DNA of 64,000 nucleotides from Streptomyces globisporus (lineage in GTDB: Bacteria; Actinomycetota; Actinomycetes; Streptomycetales; Streptomycetaceae), in contig BMTG01000008.1 of the NCBI GenBank assembly GCA_014649555.1, positions 310,001 through 374,000 of the forward strand, read 5' to 3'. Every line of letters begins with the position of its first letter. The first letter of the stretch is position 1. The notes beneath the pieces were generated by a model that was given only the letters and a program-made list of their open reading frames with translations, was not told the origin of the DNA and ran no database searches. This document shows, piece after piece, positions 9,855-19,095 of this stretch. Both the position numbers and the translations under genes were made by a program.

Positions 9855-9913
9855 CTGATCCGCCGCATCCTTGTACTGCGGGCCGCATCCTCCGCCGAAC
9901 ATTAAGGACGATC

Positions 9914-10603
9914 GTGCTTATTGCCGGGTTCCCCGCCGGGGCCTGGGGGACCAATTGCTATCTGGTCGCCCCCGCCGCCGGTGAGGAGTGCGTGATCATC
10001 GACCCGGGCCATCAGGCCGCCCAGGGCGTCGAGGAAGCGCTGAAGAAGCATCGGCTCAAGCCCGTCGCCGTCGTTCTCACCCACGGCCACATCGACCACG
10101 TCGCCTCGGTCGTGCCCGTCTGCGGCGCCCATGACGTCCCCGCCTGGATCCACCCCGAGGACCGCTACATGATGAGCGACCCCGAGAAGGCCCTCGGCCG
10201 CTCCATCGGGATGCCGCTCATGGGCGAGCTGACCGTGGGGGAGCCGGACGACGTCAAGGAGCTGACCGACGGGTCGAAGCTGACCCTGGCCGGTCTGGAG
10301 TTCGGCGTCTCGCACGCGCCCGGCCATACCAAGGGGTCGGTGACGTTCGGGATGCCCGAGGCCGCGGACATCCCGCCGGTCCTCTTCTCGGGCGACCTGC
10401 TCTTCGCCGGCTCCGTCGGACGCACCGACCTGCCCGGCGGCGACCACGCCGAGCTGCTCGAGTCGCTGGCCCGTGTGTGCCTGCCGCTCGACGACTCGAC
10501 CGTGGTGCTGTCCGGCCACGGCCCCCAGACGACCATCGGCCGCGAGCGGGCGTCCAACCCCTTCATGAACGGGCTGGACGCGTCGCCGCGCCGAGGACTG
10601 TAG
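9914..10603 (+). CDS. Metallo-beta-lactamase fold hydrolase (glyoxalase II-like)
   Basis: A 229-residue cytoplasmic MBL-fold hydrolase. The metal-binding motif THGHIDH is at residues 56-62; further ligands fall in [15 protein letters not shown] and the final [11 protein letters not shown]. The compact form and the GTNCYLV opening resemble hydroxyacylglutathione hydrolase-like proteins, but actinomycetes lack glutathione, so a mycothiol-linked or other thioester substrate is possible. This is inference. GTG 9914 has AAGGAC upstream. It lies 17 bp before hisS, a pairing I recall as common in actinobacteria; the two are probably co-transcribed. Confidence 0.88.
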   Translation: MLIAGFPAGAWGTNCYLVAPAAGEECVIIDPGHQAAQGVEEALKKHRLKPVAVVLTHGHIDHVASVVPVCGAHDVPAWIHPEDRYMMSDPEKALGRSIGMPLMGELTVGEPDDVKELTDGSKLTLAGLEFGVSHAPGHTKGSVTFGMPEAADIPPVLFSGDLLFAGSVGRTDLPGGDHAELLESLARVCLPLDDSTVVLSGHGPQTTIGRERASNPFMNGLDASPRRGL

Positions 10604-10620
10604 ACGAGAGACGTAATCAC

Positions 10621-11883
10621 GTGAGCACCTTTCAGGCCCCCAAGGGCACGTACGACCTGACCCCGCCCCGTTCCGCGACGTTCCTGGCGGTGCGCGAGGC
10701 CATCTCCGCACCCCTGCGCGACTCCGGCTACGGCTACATCGAGACACCCGGCTTCGAGAACGTCGAGCTGTTCGCGCGCGGTGTCGGTGAGTCCACCGAC
10801 ATCGTCACCAAGGAGATGTACACCCTCACCACCAAGGGCGGCGACCAGCTCGCGCTGCGCCCCGAGGGCACCGCGTCCGTGCTGCGCGCCGCCCTGGAGG
10901 CCAACCTCCACAAGGCGGGCAACCTCCCCGTCAAGCTCTGGTACTCCGGCTCGTACTACCGCTACGAGCGCCCGCAGGCGGGCCGCTACCGCCACTTCTC
11001 GCAGGTCGGTGCCGAGGCCATCGGTACCGAGGACCCGGCCCTGGACGCCGAGCTGATCATCCTCGCCGACCAGGCGTACCGCTCGCTCGGCCTGCGCCAG
11101 TTCCGCATCCTGCTGAACTCGCTGGGCGACAAGGAATGCCGCCCGGTCTACCGCGAGGCGCTCCAGACCTTCCTGCGCGACCTGGACCTCGACGAGGAGA
11201 CCCGCCGCCGCATCGAGATCAACCCGCTGCGCGTCCTGGACGACAAGCGGGCCGACGTCCAGAAGCAGCTGACCGACGTCCCGAAGCTCCGCGACTACCT
11301 GTGCGACGCGTGCAAGGCGTACCACGAAGAGGTCCGCGCCCTGATCACGGCGGCCGGGGTTGCCTTCGAGGACGACGAGAAGCTGGTGCGCGGCCTCGAC
11401 TACTACACCCGTACGACCTTCGAGTTCGTCCACGACGGTCTCGGCTCGCAGTCCGCGGTGGGCGGCGGCGGCCGCTACGACGGCCTCTCCGAGATGATCG
11501 GCGGCCCCGAGCTGCCGTCCGTCGGCTGGGCGCTCGGCGTGGACCGCACGGTCCTCGCCCTGGAGGCGGAGGGCGTCGAGCTCGACCTCCCCGCCACCAC
11601 CAGCGTTTACGCGGTCCCGCTCGGCGAGGAGGCCCGCCGGGTCCTGTTCGGCGTCGTCACCGAGCTGCGCCGCGCGGGTGTCGCCGCCGACTTCGCGTTC
11701 GGCGGCCGGGGCCTGAAGGGCGCGATGAAGAGCGCCAACCGCTCGGGCGCCCGCTACACCCTGGTCGCGGGCGAACGCGATCTCGCCGAGGGCGTCGTCC
11801 AGCTCAAGGACATGGAGTCCGGCGAGCAGACCGCGGTACCGCTGACGGAGGCCGCGGCGGAGCTGGCGAAGCGGCTCGGCTGA
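10621..11883 (+). CDS. hisS: Histidyl-tRNA synthetase
   Basis: HisS charges tRNA-His with histidine using ATP. It is a class II synthetase of 420 residues, the usual size. GTG 10621 gives the standard opening [14 protein letters not shown]. Motif 2 is visible in [17 protein letters not shown], the ATP/adenylate region in [11 protein letters not shown], the HisA-type signature in [12 protein letters not shown], and motif 3 in [15 protein letters not shown] with VGWALGVDR. The C-terminal anticodon-binding domain covers about residues 325-420. It follows the MBL gene by 17 bp, which suggests one operon. Confidence 0.98.
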   Translation: MSTFQAPKGTYDLTPPRSATFLAVREAISAPLRDSGYGYIETPGFENVELFARGVGESTDIVTKEMYTLTTKGGDQLALRPEGTASVLRAALEANLHKAGNLPVKLWYSGSYYRYERPQAGRYRHFSQVGAEAIGTEDPALDAELIILADQAYRSLGLRQFRILLNSLGDKECRPVYREALQTFLRDLDLDEETRRRIEINPLRVLDDKRADVQKQLTDVPKLRDYLCDACKAYHEEVRALITAAGVAFEDDEKLVRGLDYYTRTTFEFVHDGLGSQSAVGGGGRYDGLSEMIGGPELPSVGWALGVDRTVLALEAEGVELDLPATTSVYAVPLGEEARRVLFGVVTELRRAGVAADFAFGGRGLKGAMKSANRSGARYTLVAGERDLAEGVVQLKDMESGEQTAVPLTEAAAELAKRLG

Positions 11884-11927
11884 CGAGAGTACGGAGCGGT
11901 CCAGCCCACCGGGCCGCCGAAAACGGG

Positions 11928-11969
11928 GCGCGGCCGTCGGGACTCCAGGTCCCGGCGGCCGCGCTTTTC
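11928..11969 (+). terminator. Terminator after hisS
   Basis: A 15 bp stem with one G-U pair (11928-11942 with 11950-11964) and a 7 nt loop is followed by a short TTTT. This is an intrinsic terminator with a real T-run, uncommon in this window. Confidence 0.8.
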
Positions 11970-12224
11970 CCGTCTCCCGTCAACCCGAAGAGAGTGCGTT
12001 CACCCTTGACGGCGCACCCCACTTGGGGCGGGCGATGTGCTGTGCGGCGTCGGACCGGCACCGGGGAGCCGTGCATCGTCCGTCGTCGAGGCCCCGTGGC
12101 CTTTCGATCCCGTCCACGGGGGCCTTCACCGACGTACATCTTTATGTCCATCGAACGGTGGACCGGTACGGGGTTGCGGCACAATGACCTTGCCCGGCTG
12201 ACCACTCGGTGACGGAACGGCGAT
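11970..12224. other. Non-coding gap between hisS and the VKOR gene
   Basis: The full gap between genes is 341 bp (11884-12224). After the hisS terminator I see no reading frame with coding character. A TTGACG at 12006-12011 has no matching -10 at 17-18 bp. CACAAT near 12174-12179 is a weak -10 candidate. A lower-GC stretch around 12130-12160 may hold the promoter of the VKOR gene. Nothing further is recognised. Confidence 0.4.
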
Positions 12225-12863
12225 ATGACGACTGCAGCGGTAGACCACGATCTCTCCTCCGATCAGGACGAGGGCGGCCGCAAGCGAACCTTCGGGGCCG
12301 GACGCGGTCTTGCCCTGCTTCTGGTGATCACCGGCGCGGCCGGCCTGCTGGCCTCCTGGGTCATCACGATCGACAAGTTCAAGCTGCTGGAGGACCCCTC
12401 CTTCACGCCCGGCTGCAGCCTCAACCCCGTTGTCGCGTGCGGCAACATCATGAAGAGCGACCAGGCGTCCGCGTTCGGGTTCCCCAACCCGATGCTGGGG
12501 CTGGTCACGTACGGGATGGTCATCGCGATCGGCATGGGGCTGCTCGCCGGGGCCCGCTACCGGAGCTGGTTCTGGCTCGGGCTGAACGCCGGGACGCTGT
12601 TCGGCGTCGGGTTCTGCACCTGGCTCCAGTACCAGTCGCTCTACAACATCAACTCGCTCTGCCTGTGGTGCTGCCTGGCCTGGGTCGCCACCATCGTCAT
12701 GTTCTGCTACGTGACCACGCACAACGTCAAGCACCGCATCCTCCCGGCCCCGGCCTGGCTGCGGAACGGGCTCACCGAGTTCCCCTGGGTGCTTCCGGTG
12801 ATGTGGATCGGGATCATCGGCATGCTGATCCTGACCCGCTGGTGGGACTTCTGGACCAGCTGA
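12225..12863 (+). CDS. Vitamin K epoxide reductase (VKOR) family membrane protein
   Basis: A 212-residue polytopic membrane protein of the bacterial VKOR family, which re-oxidises DsbA-like partners and passes electrons to quinone, so supporting disulfide formation in exported proteins. Visible are about five hydrophobic helices, the loop cysteine pair C64/C72 ([12 protein letters not shown]), the conserved Ser/Gly loop [12 protein letters not shown], and the active CxxC at C146/C149 (SLCLWCC) in the membrane. No fused thioredoxin domain is present, so a separate oxidoreductase partner is expected. ATG 12225 has only a weak ribosome site. A small hairpin (12853-12870) overlaps the stop codon. 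Confidence 0.92.
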   Translation: MTTAAVDHDLSSDQDEGGRKRTFGAGRGLALLLVITGAAGLLASWVITIDKFKLLEDPSFTPGCSLNPVVACGNIMKSDQASAFGFPNPMLGLVTYGMVIAIGMGLLAGARYRSWFWLGLNAGTLFGVGFCTWLQYQSLYNINSLCLWCCLAWVATIVMFCYVTTHNVKHRILPAPAWLRNGLTEFPWVLPVMWIGIIGMLILTRWWDFWTS

Positions 12864-12938
12864 GGTCCACCTACGACTTTGGCAGGTGCCATCAGCGCCG
12901 CCGGACACTCCCCTGATGGGGCTGTCAGTGGGGTCGCC

Positions 12939-12951
12939 TAGGCTTCATGAC
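12939..12951 (+). promoter_or_regulatory. Candidate -10 giving a leaderless rarA transcript
   Basis: TAGGCT (12939-12944) lies 7 bp before the GTG of rarA, and no Shine-Dalgarno sequence is present. Transcription would begin at or next to the start codon. A perfect 5-2-5 palindrome TGGCAGGTGCCA sits further upstream (12881-12892). Confidence 0.4.
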
Positions 12952-14319
12952 GTGGAGCCCGACCTCTTTACCGCAGCCGCCGAAGACCGCCAGGAGAAGG
13001 ACCCGTCCAGCAGCCCTCTCGCTGTCCGGATGCGCCCCCGCACCCTCGACGAGGTCGTCGGCCAGCAGCATCTGCTGAAGCCGGGCTCGCCCCTGCGTCG
13101 CCTCGTGGGCGACGGGGGCGGCCCGGCGGGGGCGTCCTCCGTCATCCTGTGGGGCCCGCCCGGCACCGGTAAGACGACCCTGGCGTATGTGGTCAGCAAG
13201 GCCACCGACAAGCGATTCGTGGAGCTCTCCGCGATCACCGCGGGCGTCAAGGAGGTCCGCGCCGTCATCGAGAGCGCGCGCCGCGCCACCGGTGGCTTCG
13301 GCAAGGAGACCGTCCTCTTCCTGGACGAGATCCACCGCTTCTCCAAGGCCCAGCAGGACTCCCTGCTGCCCGCCGTGGAGAACCGCTGGGTGACGCTCAT
13401 CGCAGCCACCACGGAGAATCCGTATTTCTCGATCATCTCCCCGCTGCTCTCGCGCTCCCTGCTGCTCACCCTGGAGCCGCTGACCGACGACGACCTGCGC
13501 TCCCTGCTGCGCCGGGCGCTGACCGAGGAGCGGGGGCTCGGCGGGGCGGTCACCCTGCCCGGGGACGCCGAGGCGCATCTGCTGCGGATCGCCGGCGGCG
13601 ACGCGCGCCGGGCGCTCACCGCGCTGGAGGCCGCGGCCGGTGCCGCCATCGCCACGCAGGAGGCGGAGATCACGCTGGAGACGGTCGAGGCGACCGTCGA
13701 CCGGGCCGCCGTGAAGTACGACCGTGACGGCGACCAGCACTACGACGTGGCCAGCGCGCTCATCAAATCCATTCGCGGGTCCGACGTGGACGCCGCCCTG
13801 CACTATCTGGCCCGGATGATCGAGGCGGGGGAGGACCCCCGGTTCATCGCCCGGCGGCTGATGATCTCGGCCAGCGAGGACATCGGGCTCGCGGACCCCA
13901 CCGCGCTGCCGACGGCGGTCGCGGCCGCCCAGGCCGTCGCCATGATCGGTTTCCCTGAGGCGGCGCTCACCCTCAGCCACGCCACCATCGCGCTGGCGCT
14001 CGCGCCCAAGTCCAACGCGGCGACGCTGGCGATCTCCGCCGCGCAGGACGACGTGCGCAGAGGGCTCGCCGGACCCGTCCCGGCCCATCTGCGCGACGGC
14101 CACTACAAGGGCGCGGCCAAGCTCGGCCACGCCCAGGGCTATGTCTATCCGCACGACGTGCAGGGCGGCATCGCCGCCCAGCAGTACGCCCCGGACGCCG
14201 TCCGGGACCGGCAGTACTACACACCCACCCGCTACGGCGCCGAGGCGCGGTACGCGGACGTCGTCGAGCGCGTCCGCGAGCGCCTCGGCCGCGCCGGCGA
14301 GAGCGGTGAGCAGGCGTAG
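12952..14319 (+). CDS. rarA: Replication-associated recombination protein RarA/MgsA (AAA+ ATPase)
   Basis: RarA is a tetrameric clamp-loader-like ATPase that acts at stalled replication forks. It has 455 residues from GTG 12952 ([17 protein letters not shown]). Walker A is [10 protein letters not shown] (about residues 68-77), Walker B is LFLDEIHRF, sensor 1 is [12 protein letters not shown], and the sensor-2 region is [15 protein letters not shown]. The C-terminal MgsA domain carries [15 protein letters not shown] and the [10 protein letters not shown] motif. The stop lies 19 bp from the stop of the convergent DUF2470 gene, with no obvious terminator between them. Confidence 0.95.
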   Translation: MEPDLFTAAAEDRQEKDPSSSPLAVRMRPRTLDEVVGQQHLLKPGSPLRRLVGDGGGPAGASSVILWGPPGTGKTTLAYVVSKATDKRFVELSAITAGVKEVRAVIESARRATGGFGKETVLFLDEIHRFSKAQQDSLLPAVENRWVTLIAATTENPYFSIISPLLSRSLLLTLEPLTDDDLRSLLRRALTEERGLGGAVTLPGDAEAHLLRIAGGDARRALTALEAAAGAAIATQEAEITLETVEATVDRAAVKYDRDGDQHYDVASALIKSIRGSDVDAALHYLARMIEAGEDPRFIARRLMISASEDIGLADPTALPTAVAAAQAVAMIGFPEAALTLSHATIALALAPKSNAATLAISAAQDDVRRGLAGPVPAHLRDGHYKGAAKLGHAQGYVYPHDVQGGIAAQQYAPDAVRDRQYYTPTRYGAEARYADVVERVRERLGRAGESGEQA

Positions 14320-14338
14320 GGGTCTTCGAGCCGCCCGG

Positions 14339-15175
14339 TCAGGACGCGGCCGCCTCGAAGAGGGTGTGCATGGCGCGGCGCAGCTCGGTGACGTCCCGCA
14401 CCGGCTCGGGGAACTCGAAACGGGCGTCGAAGCACGCGTCCCTGCTCTCGATGAAGCGCACGCGCAGCCCGAAGCGGTCCAGTGCCACGGGCACCGCGCC
14501 CGGCTGGTTCGGCGCGCAGGCCCGGGCGGTCCGCTCGCCCAGCAGACCGCACAGCGTGCGCATCTGCTCGTCGTGGGCGGAGGCCAGGTGCTGGAGCAGC
14601 TCCGCCTCATGGATGACCAGCGGGTCGGGGGCCGCGTCACGGAAGTCCTCCGGCTCGATGTCCTCGGCGCCCCAGAGGTCGTCCACGTACGCCTCGCCGA
14701 ACTCCAGGCGCAGCATCATCCGGCCGGGCTCGGCGATGCCGGGGACGGAGGTGAGCCAGCCGGAGACCCAGGCCCGGCCGCGGATCCGGTGCGGTACGGA
14801 AACGGGAGCGACGTCCGTGATCTCCAGCACGGCGGTCAGCTCGTCGCCCTGCGCGTGCGTCGCGGCCCGAACGGCCGGGGAATCCGCGGGGAATTCGAGG
14901 AACACATCGCCTTCGGGTCCCACGCTCCGGCTGTCCGGGATCAGGGGTTCGGCGCGGGCCAGATCGAGCCCCGGTACGACGAGCAGCGCGGAGCAGGTAC
15001 TCTGTACGAGAGTTCGTGTGCGCTCGGCTGCTGACGGCATCCGAGTGTTTTCTAGCCCGCTGGGACGCGGCTGACCACGATCTGATCGGCCTTCCGTCGT
15101 AGCAGCATCCTCCTCTGAGGTGCTGCCGCTGTCTGTGCTGTCCGTGACGTGAGTGGTGTTCCCAGGGCGAGACAT
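14339..15175 (-). CDS. DUF2470 domain protein, probable iron-regulated heme-utilisation type protein
   Basis: A 278-residue soluble protein from ATG 15175 (minus), with AAGGAG 6 bp upstream. After a disordered acidic N-terminus (residues 1-45) come a split-barrel-like region (about 46-170, with RGRAWVSGWLTSVPG) and a C-terminal DUF2470 domain (about 185-278, from PLVIHEAELLQHLASAHDEQM to LRRAMHTLFEAA). In HugZ-type heme-degrading proteins these two parts occur together. The key support here is context: a near-consensus iron box (15190-15208) overlaps its promoter. A role in heme or iron metabolism is therefore a reasonable inference, but heme-ligand residues are not obvious. Confidence 0.8.
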   Translation of the reverse strand: MSRPGNTTHVTDSTDSGSTSEEDAATTEGRSDRGQPRPSGLENTRMPSAAERTRTLVQSTCSALLVVPGLDLARAEPLIPDSRSVGPEGDVFLEFPADSPAVRAATHAQGDELTAVLEITDVAPVSVPHRIRGRAWVSGWLTSVPGIAEPGRMMLRLEFGEAYVDDLWGAEDIEPEDFRDAAPDPLVIHEAELLQHLASAHDEQMRTLCGLLGERTARACAPNQPGAVPVALDRFGLRVRFIESRDACFDARFEFPEPVRDVTELRRAMHTLFEAAAS

Positions 15176-15189
15176 GCGATCTCCTTGAG

Positions 15190-15208
15190 TAAGGTAAGCC
15201 TAACCTAA
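15190..15208 (-). promoter_or_regulatory. Iron box (DmdR1/DtxR/IdeR-type operator)
   Basis: On the minus strand the 19-mer reads TTAGGTTAGGCTTACCTTA, which matches the actinobacterial iron-box consensus TTAGGTTAGGCTNACCTAA at all but about two positions. It lies 15-33 bp upstream of the DUF2470 start and 24 bp upstream of the rpsD start on the other strand. In a 56 bp divergent gap it could affect both genes. A TAGGCT within the box may be the -10 of the DUF2470 gene. Confidence 0.85.
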
Positions 15209-15231
15209 CCTACAACGGAGGTCTGGAGAAC

Positions 15232-15846
15232 GTGCCTAACCAGTCGCGTCCCAAGGTCAAGAAGTCGCGTGCCCTCGGCATCGCTCTGACGCCCAAGGCT
15301 GTCAAGTACTTCGAAGCGCGTCCGTACCCGCCGGGCGAGCACGGCCGTGGCCGCAAGCAGAACTCGGACTACAAGGTCCGTCTGCTGGAGAAGCAGCGCC
15401 TGCGTGCGCAGTACGACATCAGCGAGCGCCAGATGGCGCGCGCCTACGACCGTGCCAAGAAGGCCGAGGGCAAGACGGGCGAGGCGCTGGTCGTCGAGCT
15501 CGAGCGCCGTCTCGACGCCCTGGTCCTGCGTTCGGGCATCGCCCGCACCATCTACCAGGCCCGTCAGATGGTCGTCCACGGCCACATCGAGGTCAACGGT
15601 GGCAAGGTCGACAAGCCGTCCTTCCGCGTGCGCCCGGACGACATCGTCCAGGTCCGCGAGCGCAGCCGCACCAAGGTCCCCTTCCAGGTGGCCCGCGAGG
15701 GTGGCTACGACACCGACGGTGAGACCCCGCGCTACCTCCAGGTGAACCTGAAGGCCCTGGCCTTCCGCCTGGACCGGGACCCGAACCGCAAGGAGATCCC
15801 GGTGATCTGCGACGAGCAGCTCGTCGTCGAGTACTACGCCCGCTGA
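15232..15846 (+). CDS. rpsD: 30S ribosomal protein S4
   Basis: S4 binds 16S rRNA early in 30S assembly. It has 204 residues from GTG 15232, with GGAGG and GGAG upstream. The N-terminal domain lacks the zinc-binding cysteine cluster seen in some S4 proteins; the only cysteine is in VICDEQ near the C-terminus. The S4 RNA-binding domain (about 95-160) is visible in [20 protein letters not shown] and [17 protein letters not shown]. In Streptomyces, as I recall, rpsD is not in the alpha operon but stands alone as here. It faces an iron-regulated gene across a very short gap. The transcript probably ends at a hairpin inside the convergent ATPase gene. Confidence 0.97.
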   Translation: MPNQSRPKVKKSRALGIALTPKAVKYFEARPYPPGEHGRGRKQNSDYKVRLLEKQRLRAQYDISERQMARAYDRAKKAEGKTGEALVVELERRLDALVLRSGIARTIYQARQMVVHGHIEVNGGKVDKPSFRVRPDDIVQVRERSRTKVPFQVAREGGYDTDGETPRYLQVNLKALAFRLDRDPNRKEIPVICDEQLVVEYYAR

Positions 15847-15863
15847 TCCAGGCGTAGCCGCTC

Positions 15864-18077
15864 TCACCAGCGCTCCGGCCCGCCCCTCCCTGTCATCCGG
15901 GAGGCGGCGGGCCTTCGCGTTCCCCCGGGCCCGCCCGGCGCCGGCACCCCGCCCGCGCCCGGCGCGTCCACCGGCGCGCCCGGTCCGCCGCCGGCCAGGG
16001 CCCGCTCGACCGCCGTGGCCGGATCCAGCCGCCGGCCGGCCCGCAGCCCTTCCTCGTACGCCGCGTTCCCCAGCTCCCGGCGCACCCGCTCCTCGCACTC
16101 CACCCGCGGCCGCCCGTAGAACGCCGAGCCGAACAGCTGCAGACCCACCGACGGCCAGATGCCCTCCGCCGCGCCCTGGAGCACGGCGGCCTCCCCGGCG
16201 TCCCCCTCCACCGCCGTCACCAGCGCCAGCAGCTCCAGCGACAGCACTGTGCCCAGCAGGTCGTTGAACGCCCGGCCGATCGTCAGGCACTCGCCGAGCA
16301 TCTGCCGCGCCCGCGTCGGCCGCCCCCGCCGCAGCGCCGCGTACGCCAGGACGTACAGCGCGTACGCCAGCGCCCACCGCTCCCCGTGGTCCTCGCAGAT
16401 CTCCCGGACCTCGTCGCAGATCACCGCCGCCGCGTCCAGATCGCCGAGGAACGCCACCGCCATGGCCAGCTCCACCTGCGCCATGAGGACGTTGCTGTTC
16501 AGCTCGCCGACCTCGCGGTACCGGCCGAGCGCCTCGCGCAGCAGCTCCTCGGCGCGCGGCATGTCGTCCGTCACGATCGCCAGACACCCCGTGCGGTGCA
16601 CCGCGTACGCCAGTGCTGTCGCGTCCCCGCAGCGCTCGGCCTCCTCCCGGCACTCCTGGAGCGCCGAGATCGCACCGACCGCGTCGCCCTGGAGCACCGC
16701 CACATAGCCCAGCACCCACAGCACCTTCAGCCGTGCGGCATCGTGCGGGGTCGGCTCCTCCAGGACGTGGTCCAGCCAGTGCCGCCCCTCCGACAGCCGC
16801 CCGCAGCCGGTCCAGTAGAACCACAGGGTGCCCGCCAGGTGCTGCGCGAGATGCACCTCGTCGGGGCTCTCCATCGAACATTCCATCGCCCGGCGAAGAT
16901 TGGGCAGTTCGCTGTCGATCCGCGCCGCCACCTCCGCCTGGCGCGGACTGAACCAGTCCAGCTCGCACCAGGTCGCGAGCCCCAGGAACCAGTCCCGGTG
17001 CCGGCGCCGCAGCCGCTGGGCGTCCCCGGCCGCCGCCAGCCACTGCGCCCCGTACTCGCTGACCGTGTCCAGCAGCCGGTAGCGGGCCCCGGCCGGACCG
17101 TCCTCACGCTCCACCACCGACTGCGCGATCAGCTCGTCCAGCACATCGAGCACCGAGTCGGCCGGCAGATCCGCCCCGCCACAGATGTACTCCGCGGCCT
17201 CCAGGTCGAACTGCCCGGCGAAGACCGAGAGCCGCGCCCACAGCAGCCGCTGCTCGGGCGTGCACAGCTCGTGGCTCCAGCCGATCGCCGTCCGCAGCGT
17301 CTGATGGCGCGGCGGCGCACCGCGACGGCCGCCGGTCAGCAGCCGGAACCGGTCGTCGAGGCGCAGCAGCACCTGCTCCACCGAGAGGGCGCGCAGCCGC
17401 CCGGCCGCCAGCTCCAGGGCCAGCGGAATCCCGTCGAGCCGGTGGCAGAGCTCCAGCACGGCCGCCCGCTCGTCCGCCGCGGGCGCCCAGCCCGGCCGTA
17501 CCCCGCGCGCCCGTTCGGTGAAGAGCTCCACCGCGTCCCCGTCGGACATCGGGGCGAGCGGGAACGTCCGCTCCCCTTCCACCCGCAGCGGGCAGCGCCC
17601 GGCCGCGAGAACCTGGAGGCCCGGGGCCCGGCGCAGCAGCTCGGTGACCAGGCCGGCGCAGGCGTCGACGAGGTGCTCGAAGCCGTCGATCACCAGCAGT
17701 GTCCGGCGCTCGCGGAGGTGTTCGACGAGGACGGCGCGCGGCGGCCGACTGGTGTGATCGGCCAGTCCCAGGGCGTCGATCAGGGTGTGTTCCAGCAGGT
17801 CGGCATCGCGGACGGTGGACAGCTCGGCCAGTAGAACCCCGTCGCAGTACCGTTTCTCCCGGAGCGCGGCGACCCGGATGACGCACCGGGTCTTGCCCAC
17901 GCCCGCCACTCCTGCGACGGTGACGAGCCGGGACTCCTCCAGCAGCCCGTCCAGCTCGGCCAGTTCGCCCTCGCGGCCCACGAACCTGGTCAGTTCGGCC
18001 GGGAGGTTGCCGGGCGCCGCCACGGAACGGGCGTCGGGATCATCGGGATTCGGGCAGGGGTCCTGCAGGCGTCGCAT
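15864..18077 (-). CDS. Large STAND/NB-ARC-type ATPase with TPR-like repeats, no DNA-binding domain seen
   Basis: A 737-residue protein resembling the ATPase part of AfsR/LuxR-type regulators. From ATG 18077 (minus; weak ribosome site) it has a short N-terminus, then AELTRFVGREGELAELDGLL, a P-loop GVAGVGKT (about residues 56-63), a Walker-B-like LLVIDGFEHL, GIPLALELAAGRLRALS (the GLPL-like motif), and a winged-helix-like region with LSVFAGQFDLEAAEYICGG. The C-terminal half is helical repeat (LKVLWVLGYVAVLQGD, LAYALYVLAYAALRRGRP) consistent with TPRs. The C-terminus is Gly/Pro-rich and shows no LuxR helix-turn-helix; no N-terminal SARP domain is seen either. Signal sensing through partner proteins is likely but unproven. 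Confidence 0.82.
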   Translation of the reverse strand: MRRLQDPCPNPDDPDARSVAAPGNLPAELTRFVGREGELAELDGLLEESRLVTVAGVAGVGKTRCVIRVAALREKRYCDGVLLAELSTVRDADLLEHTLIDALGLADHTSRPPRAVLVEHLRERRTLLVIDGFEHLVDACAGLVTELLRRAPGLQVLAAGRCPLRVEGERTFPLAPMSDGDAVELFTERARGVRPGWAPAADERAAVLELCHRLDGIPLALELAAGRLRALSVEQVLLRLDDRFRLLTGGRRGAPPRHQTLRTAIGWSHELCTPEQRLLWARLSVFAGQFDLEAAEYICGGADLPADSVLDVLDELIAQSVVEREDGPAGARYRLLDTVSEYGAQWLAAAGDAQRLRRRHRDWFLGLATWCELDWFSPRQAEVAARIDSELPNLRRAMECSMESPDEVHLAQHLAGTLWFYWTGCGRLSEGRHWLDHVLEEPTPHDAARLKVLWVLGYVAVLQGDAVGAISALQECREEAERCGDATALAYAVHRTGCLAIVTDDMPRAEELLREALGRYREVGELNSNVLMAQVELAMAVAFLGDLDAAAVICDEVREICEDHGERWALAYALYVLAYAALRRGRPTRARQMLGECLTIGRAFNDLLGTVLSLELLALVTAVEGDAGEAAVLQGAAEGIWPSVGLQLFGSAFYGRPRVECEERVRRELGNAAYEEGLRAGRRLDPATAVERALAGGGPGAPVDAPGAGGVPAPGGPGGTRRPAASRMTGRGGPERW
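15877..15913 (+). terminator. Terminator of rpsD inside the 3' end of the convergent ATPase gene
   Basis: A 14 bp stem with one bulged G (15877-15890 with 15899-15913) and an 8 nt loop starts 30 bp after the rpsD stop. It lies within the last codons of the minus-strand gene. Confidence 0.6.
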
Positions 18078-18180
18078 GAAACACGGAGCGTACTGGCTTG
18101 AAAGCTCTCCGTACAATCTCGTCGGACAACTCCCGTCCGGCCCGCGCGGAATGCGGTAGGGGAGGAGATGCGCGGCGCGA

Positions 18181-18186
18181 TAGGCT
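18181..18186 (+). promoter_or_regulatory. Candidate -10 of the DUF948-DUF6167-alaS unit
   Basis: TAGGCT lies in the 204 bp divergent gap between the ATPase gene and the DUF948 gene and would give a leader of about 90 nt. No good -35 is seen. The gap also has a small CCCC-GAA-GGGG hairpin near 18244-18254. Confidence 0.35.
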
Positions 18187-18281
18187 CGTGGGACGACGAT
18201 CGGGCGCGCGGGCGGCAGCCGGCGGCACCGACGGAGACAAGCCCCCGAAGGGGCCGATCGACAAGCAGAGAGCGGTGCACT

Positions 18282-18752
18282 GTGTCCGGTGGAGAGGTGG
18301 CCGGGATCCTCGTGGCCGTCTTCTGGGCGATCCTGGTCTCGTTCCTCGCCGTGGTGCTGGTGAGGCTCGCCCAGACGCTCAGGGCGACCACCAAACTCGT
18401 CGCGGACGTGACCGAACAGGCCGTTCCGCTGCTGGCCGACGCCTCGGCGACGGTGCGCTCCGCGCAGACCCAGCTGGACAAGGTCGACGCCATCGCGAGC
18501 GATGTCCAGGAGGTCACCTCCAACGCCTCCGCGCTCTCCACCACCGTCGCCTCCACCTTCGGCGGCCCCCTCGTCAAGGTCGCCGCCTTCGGCTACGGCG
18601 TACGGCAGGCGCTCAGCCGCCGCACCGAGCCCGAACCGGAACCGGCGCGGGGCCGTGGCTCCGCCCGCCGTACGGTGATCGTCGGCCGGACCGTACCCTC
18701 GGCGCGCGAACGCAGGCGCGAACGCCGAAACGCCCGCGGACAGAAGGACTGA
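18282..18752 (+). CDS. DUF948 family membrane-anchored protein
   Basis: A 156-residue protein from GTG 18282. It has an N-terminal transmembrane helix (about residues 6-28, EVAGILVAVFWAILVSFLAV) followed by an amphipathic helical segment (TTKLVADVTEQAVPLLADAS, about 37-100) typical of DUF948, and an Arg-rich basic C-terminus. The function is unknown. It lies directly upstream of a DUF6167 gene and alaS, and I recall this trio as conserved in Streptomyces and relatives. The start is chosen because earlier in-frame codons encode low-quality sequence and the hydrophobic helix begins right here. Confidence 0.85.
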   Translation: MSGGEVAGILVAVFWAILVSFLAVVLVRLAQTLRATTKLVADVTEQAVPLLADASATVRSAQTQLDKVDAIASDVQEVTSNASALSTTVASTFGGPLVKVAAFGYGVRQALSRRTEPEPEPARGRGSARRTVIVGRTVPSARERRRERRNARGQKD

Positions 18753-18759
18753 TCGAGCG

Positions 18760-19095
18760 ATGTTCCGCCGCACGTTCTGGTTCACCGCCGGCGCAGCCGC
18801 CGGTGTGTGGGCCACCACCAAGGTCAACCGCAAGCTCAAGCAGCTGACCCCCGAAAGCCTCGCGGCGCAGGCCGCGGACAAGGCGATCGAGACCGGTCAC
18901 AAGCTCAAGGACTTCGCCCTCGACGTACGCGAGGGCATGGTCCGGCGCGAAGCCGAACTGGGCGGTGCCCTCGGCCTGGAGGCCCCGGTCGACCCGGACC
19001 TTCCCGTACAGCGGCACTGGGCCGTCGAAGCGCCCGAACCCGCCGCGCACCGCAAGCTTCCCTACAAATCGAACAACCGGAATGAGGACCACTGA
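18760..19095 (+). CDS. DUF6167 family small protein
   Basis: A 111-residue protein with a hydrophobic N-terminus ([19 protein letters not shown]), a basic [11 protein letters not shown] segment, and a helical middle part. The C-terminal third is Pro/Asp-rich. It matches the small protein usually annotated as DUF6167 upstream of alaS in actinomycetes; its role is unknown. ATG 18760 starts 8 bp after the DUF948 stop, and its TGA overlaps the ATG of alaS by one base, so the three genes are translationally linked. Confidence 0.82.
   Translation: MFRRTFWFTAGAAAGVWATTKVNRKLKQLTPESLAAQAADKAIETGHKLKDFALDVREGMVRREAELGGALGLEAPVDPDLPVQRHWAVEAPEPAAHRKLPYKSNNRNEDH

Noticed and set aside
12006-12034. TTGACG after hisS as the promoter of the VKOR gene
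   Set aside because: No -10-like hexamer lies 16-19 bp downstream.
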